Source of the DNA: Mariprofundus ferrooxydans PV-1
Lineage (GTDB): Bacteria; Pseudomonadota; Zetaproteobacteria; Mariprofundales; Mariprofundaceae
Direction: 5' to 3'
NCBI RefSeq assembly: GCF_000153765.1
Contig: NZ_DS022294.1
Location: 495,451-530,540, forward strand
DNA length: 35,090 nt
The notes beneath the pieces were generated by a model that was not told the origin of the DNA, made no database searches, and saw only the letters and a program-made list of their open reading frames with translations. Of this stretch, positions 34,158 to 35,090 are shown piece after piece; position 1 is the stretch's first letter; each line of letters begins with the position of its first letter. Made by a program: the position numbers and the translations under genes.

Positions 34158-35090
34158 GATTCTCCTCCCGACTTCAGCAACTGCGGCTTACGAAACTCGC
34201 CATTCTGACACAACAGCGACGCTTCGATCACTTCATCTTCCAGGTTGATATTCAATCCGCCCGACTCACTATCCAGCATCGGACTAATAAAATTAAACAG
34301 GTTCCGTGCATAGAGCTGGCTGGCATCGGTTGCCATCAGCGACGGCACATAGGAGATACCCACCAGCGTCACGCCATGCTTCTCCACCACCTGATCAAGC
34401 TCGGTCAACGGACAGTTACCACCCATCTCGGCGGCAAGATCCACAATCACCGAGCCCGGCTTCATGCTGAGCACTACCTCTTCGGTAATCAGTACCGGTG
34501 CCGGTCGACCGGGGATCAACGCTGTGGTGATGATAACATCGGATTTCGCAGCATGTGCTGCAATCAACTCCGCCTGACGCTGTTTGTAGTCGTCATCCAT
34601 CTCTTTGGCGTACCCACCGGCATCTTCGGCATCCGCGTCCGCCTTCACCTCGACAAAGCGGGCACCCAGACTCTCCACCTGCTCCTTGGCTGCCGCACGC
34701 ACATCAAACGCCTCCACCGTCGCACCCATGCGACGCGCGGTGGCAACCGCCTGCAATCCGGCAACGCCTGCCCCCATCACCAATACTCTGGCCGGCTGTA
34801 CTGTTCCCGCAGCAGTCATCAACATCGGGAAAAAGCGCTGATAATGCTCCAAAGCCAGCAACACCGCCTTGTAACCGGCGATATTCGCCTGTGAGGAGAG
34901 CACATCCATACTCTGCGCGCGCGAAATACGCGGCACCATCTCCATGGCAAAACAGGCCAGTCCATGATCGGCATAATCTTTCAGCAGCGGATTGGAAAAA
35001 ACGGACATCAGGCTGGCTACAGCCGCTCCCTTCGGCAGGGCCGGCAACTCGGATGCCTCGGGTGCGCGCACCTTAACACCAGATCAGCAC
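34154..35090 (-). CDS. pntAa: NAD(P) transhydrogenase subunit alpha, part 1 (partial, apparent frameshift)
   Basis: This soluble NAD(H)-binding domain I protein has its N-terminus outside the window. The 305-residue open frame from 35071 shows '[20 protein letters not shown]', the NAD fold '[20 protein letters not shown]', and '[20 protein letters not shown]'. The family continues further upstream, but this frame meets a TGA at 35086-35084. The conserved sequence A-D-L-V-L that should precede K-V-R-A-P is encoded in another frame at 35088-35074. One A is missing in TTAAGG compared with the expected TTAAAGG. This is either a real disruption or a base error. Confidence 0.85.

Overview
The window is bacterial chromosome with moderate GC content, from a Gram-negative organism: it carries outer-membrane-type lipoproteins, a YdbH/YnbE/YdbL envelope system, and periplasmic YceI and cytochrome c proteins. 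Protein style and the uninterrupted str-S10-spc-alpha gene order suggest a proteobacterium, possibly a Zetaproteobacterium (Mariprofundus-like). That placement is an impression from the protein sequences, not a search result.

Left arm (1-11,400) holds housekeeping and envelope genes. There is the end of an unknown secreted-type protein, an AmpG-like MFS permease, and a ydbH-ynbE-ydbL cluster (inter-membrane phospholipid transport) with a small unknown gene directly upstream. Next come a periplasmic YceI protein, an MscS-type channel abutting rnhA, an intact IS256-family insertion sequence with an 8-bp target duplication, a lipoprotein lipase/esterase, yciB, and a small periplasmic cytochrome c.

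The centre (11,690-30,405, all minus strand) is one nearly continuous translation supercluster of 34 genes: rpsL-rpsG-fusA-tuf-rpsJ-rplC-rplD-rplW-rplB-rpsS-rplV-rpsC-rplP-rpmC-rpsQ-rplN-rplX-rplE-rpsN-rpsH-rplF-rplR-rpsE-rpmD-rplO-secY-adk-infA-rpmJ-rpsM-rpsK-rpsD-rpoA-rplQ. It includes rpmJ (37 aa, easily missed). It starts at a very good sigma-70-type promoter (TTGACA-17-TATGGT) and ends at a strong intrinsic terminator. A second promoter-like element with the same TATGGTTCGCG core lies between rpmJ and rpsM, where the alpha operon would start. Two unusually long spacers (infA-rpmJ, rpsG-fusA) are rich in predicted hairpins. rpoB/rpoC are not upstream of rpsL.

Right arm (30,400-35,090) holds two unrecognised genes. 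One encodes a membrane-anchored protein with its own promoter and terminator; the other is an AT-rich gene for a 124-aa protein. They are followed by a tandem array of five ~50-55-bp hairpin-containing repeats, then the proton-translocating transhydrogenase operon pntAa-pntAb-pntB on the minus strand. pntAa is cut by the window edge and shows an apparent one-base frameshift in its last ~20 visible bases.

Most of the window is ordinary conserved core genome. The points most worth a second look are the repeat array beside pntB, the structured infA-rpmJ spacer, the shared promoter core, the pntAa frameshift and the cleanly delimited IS element.
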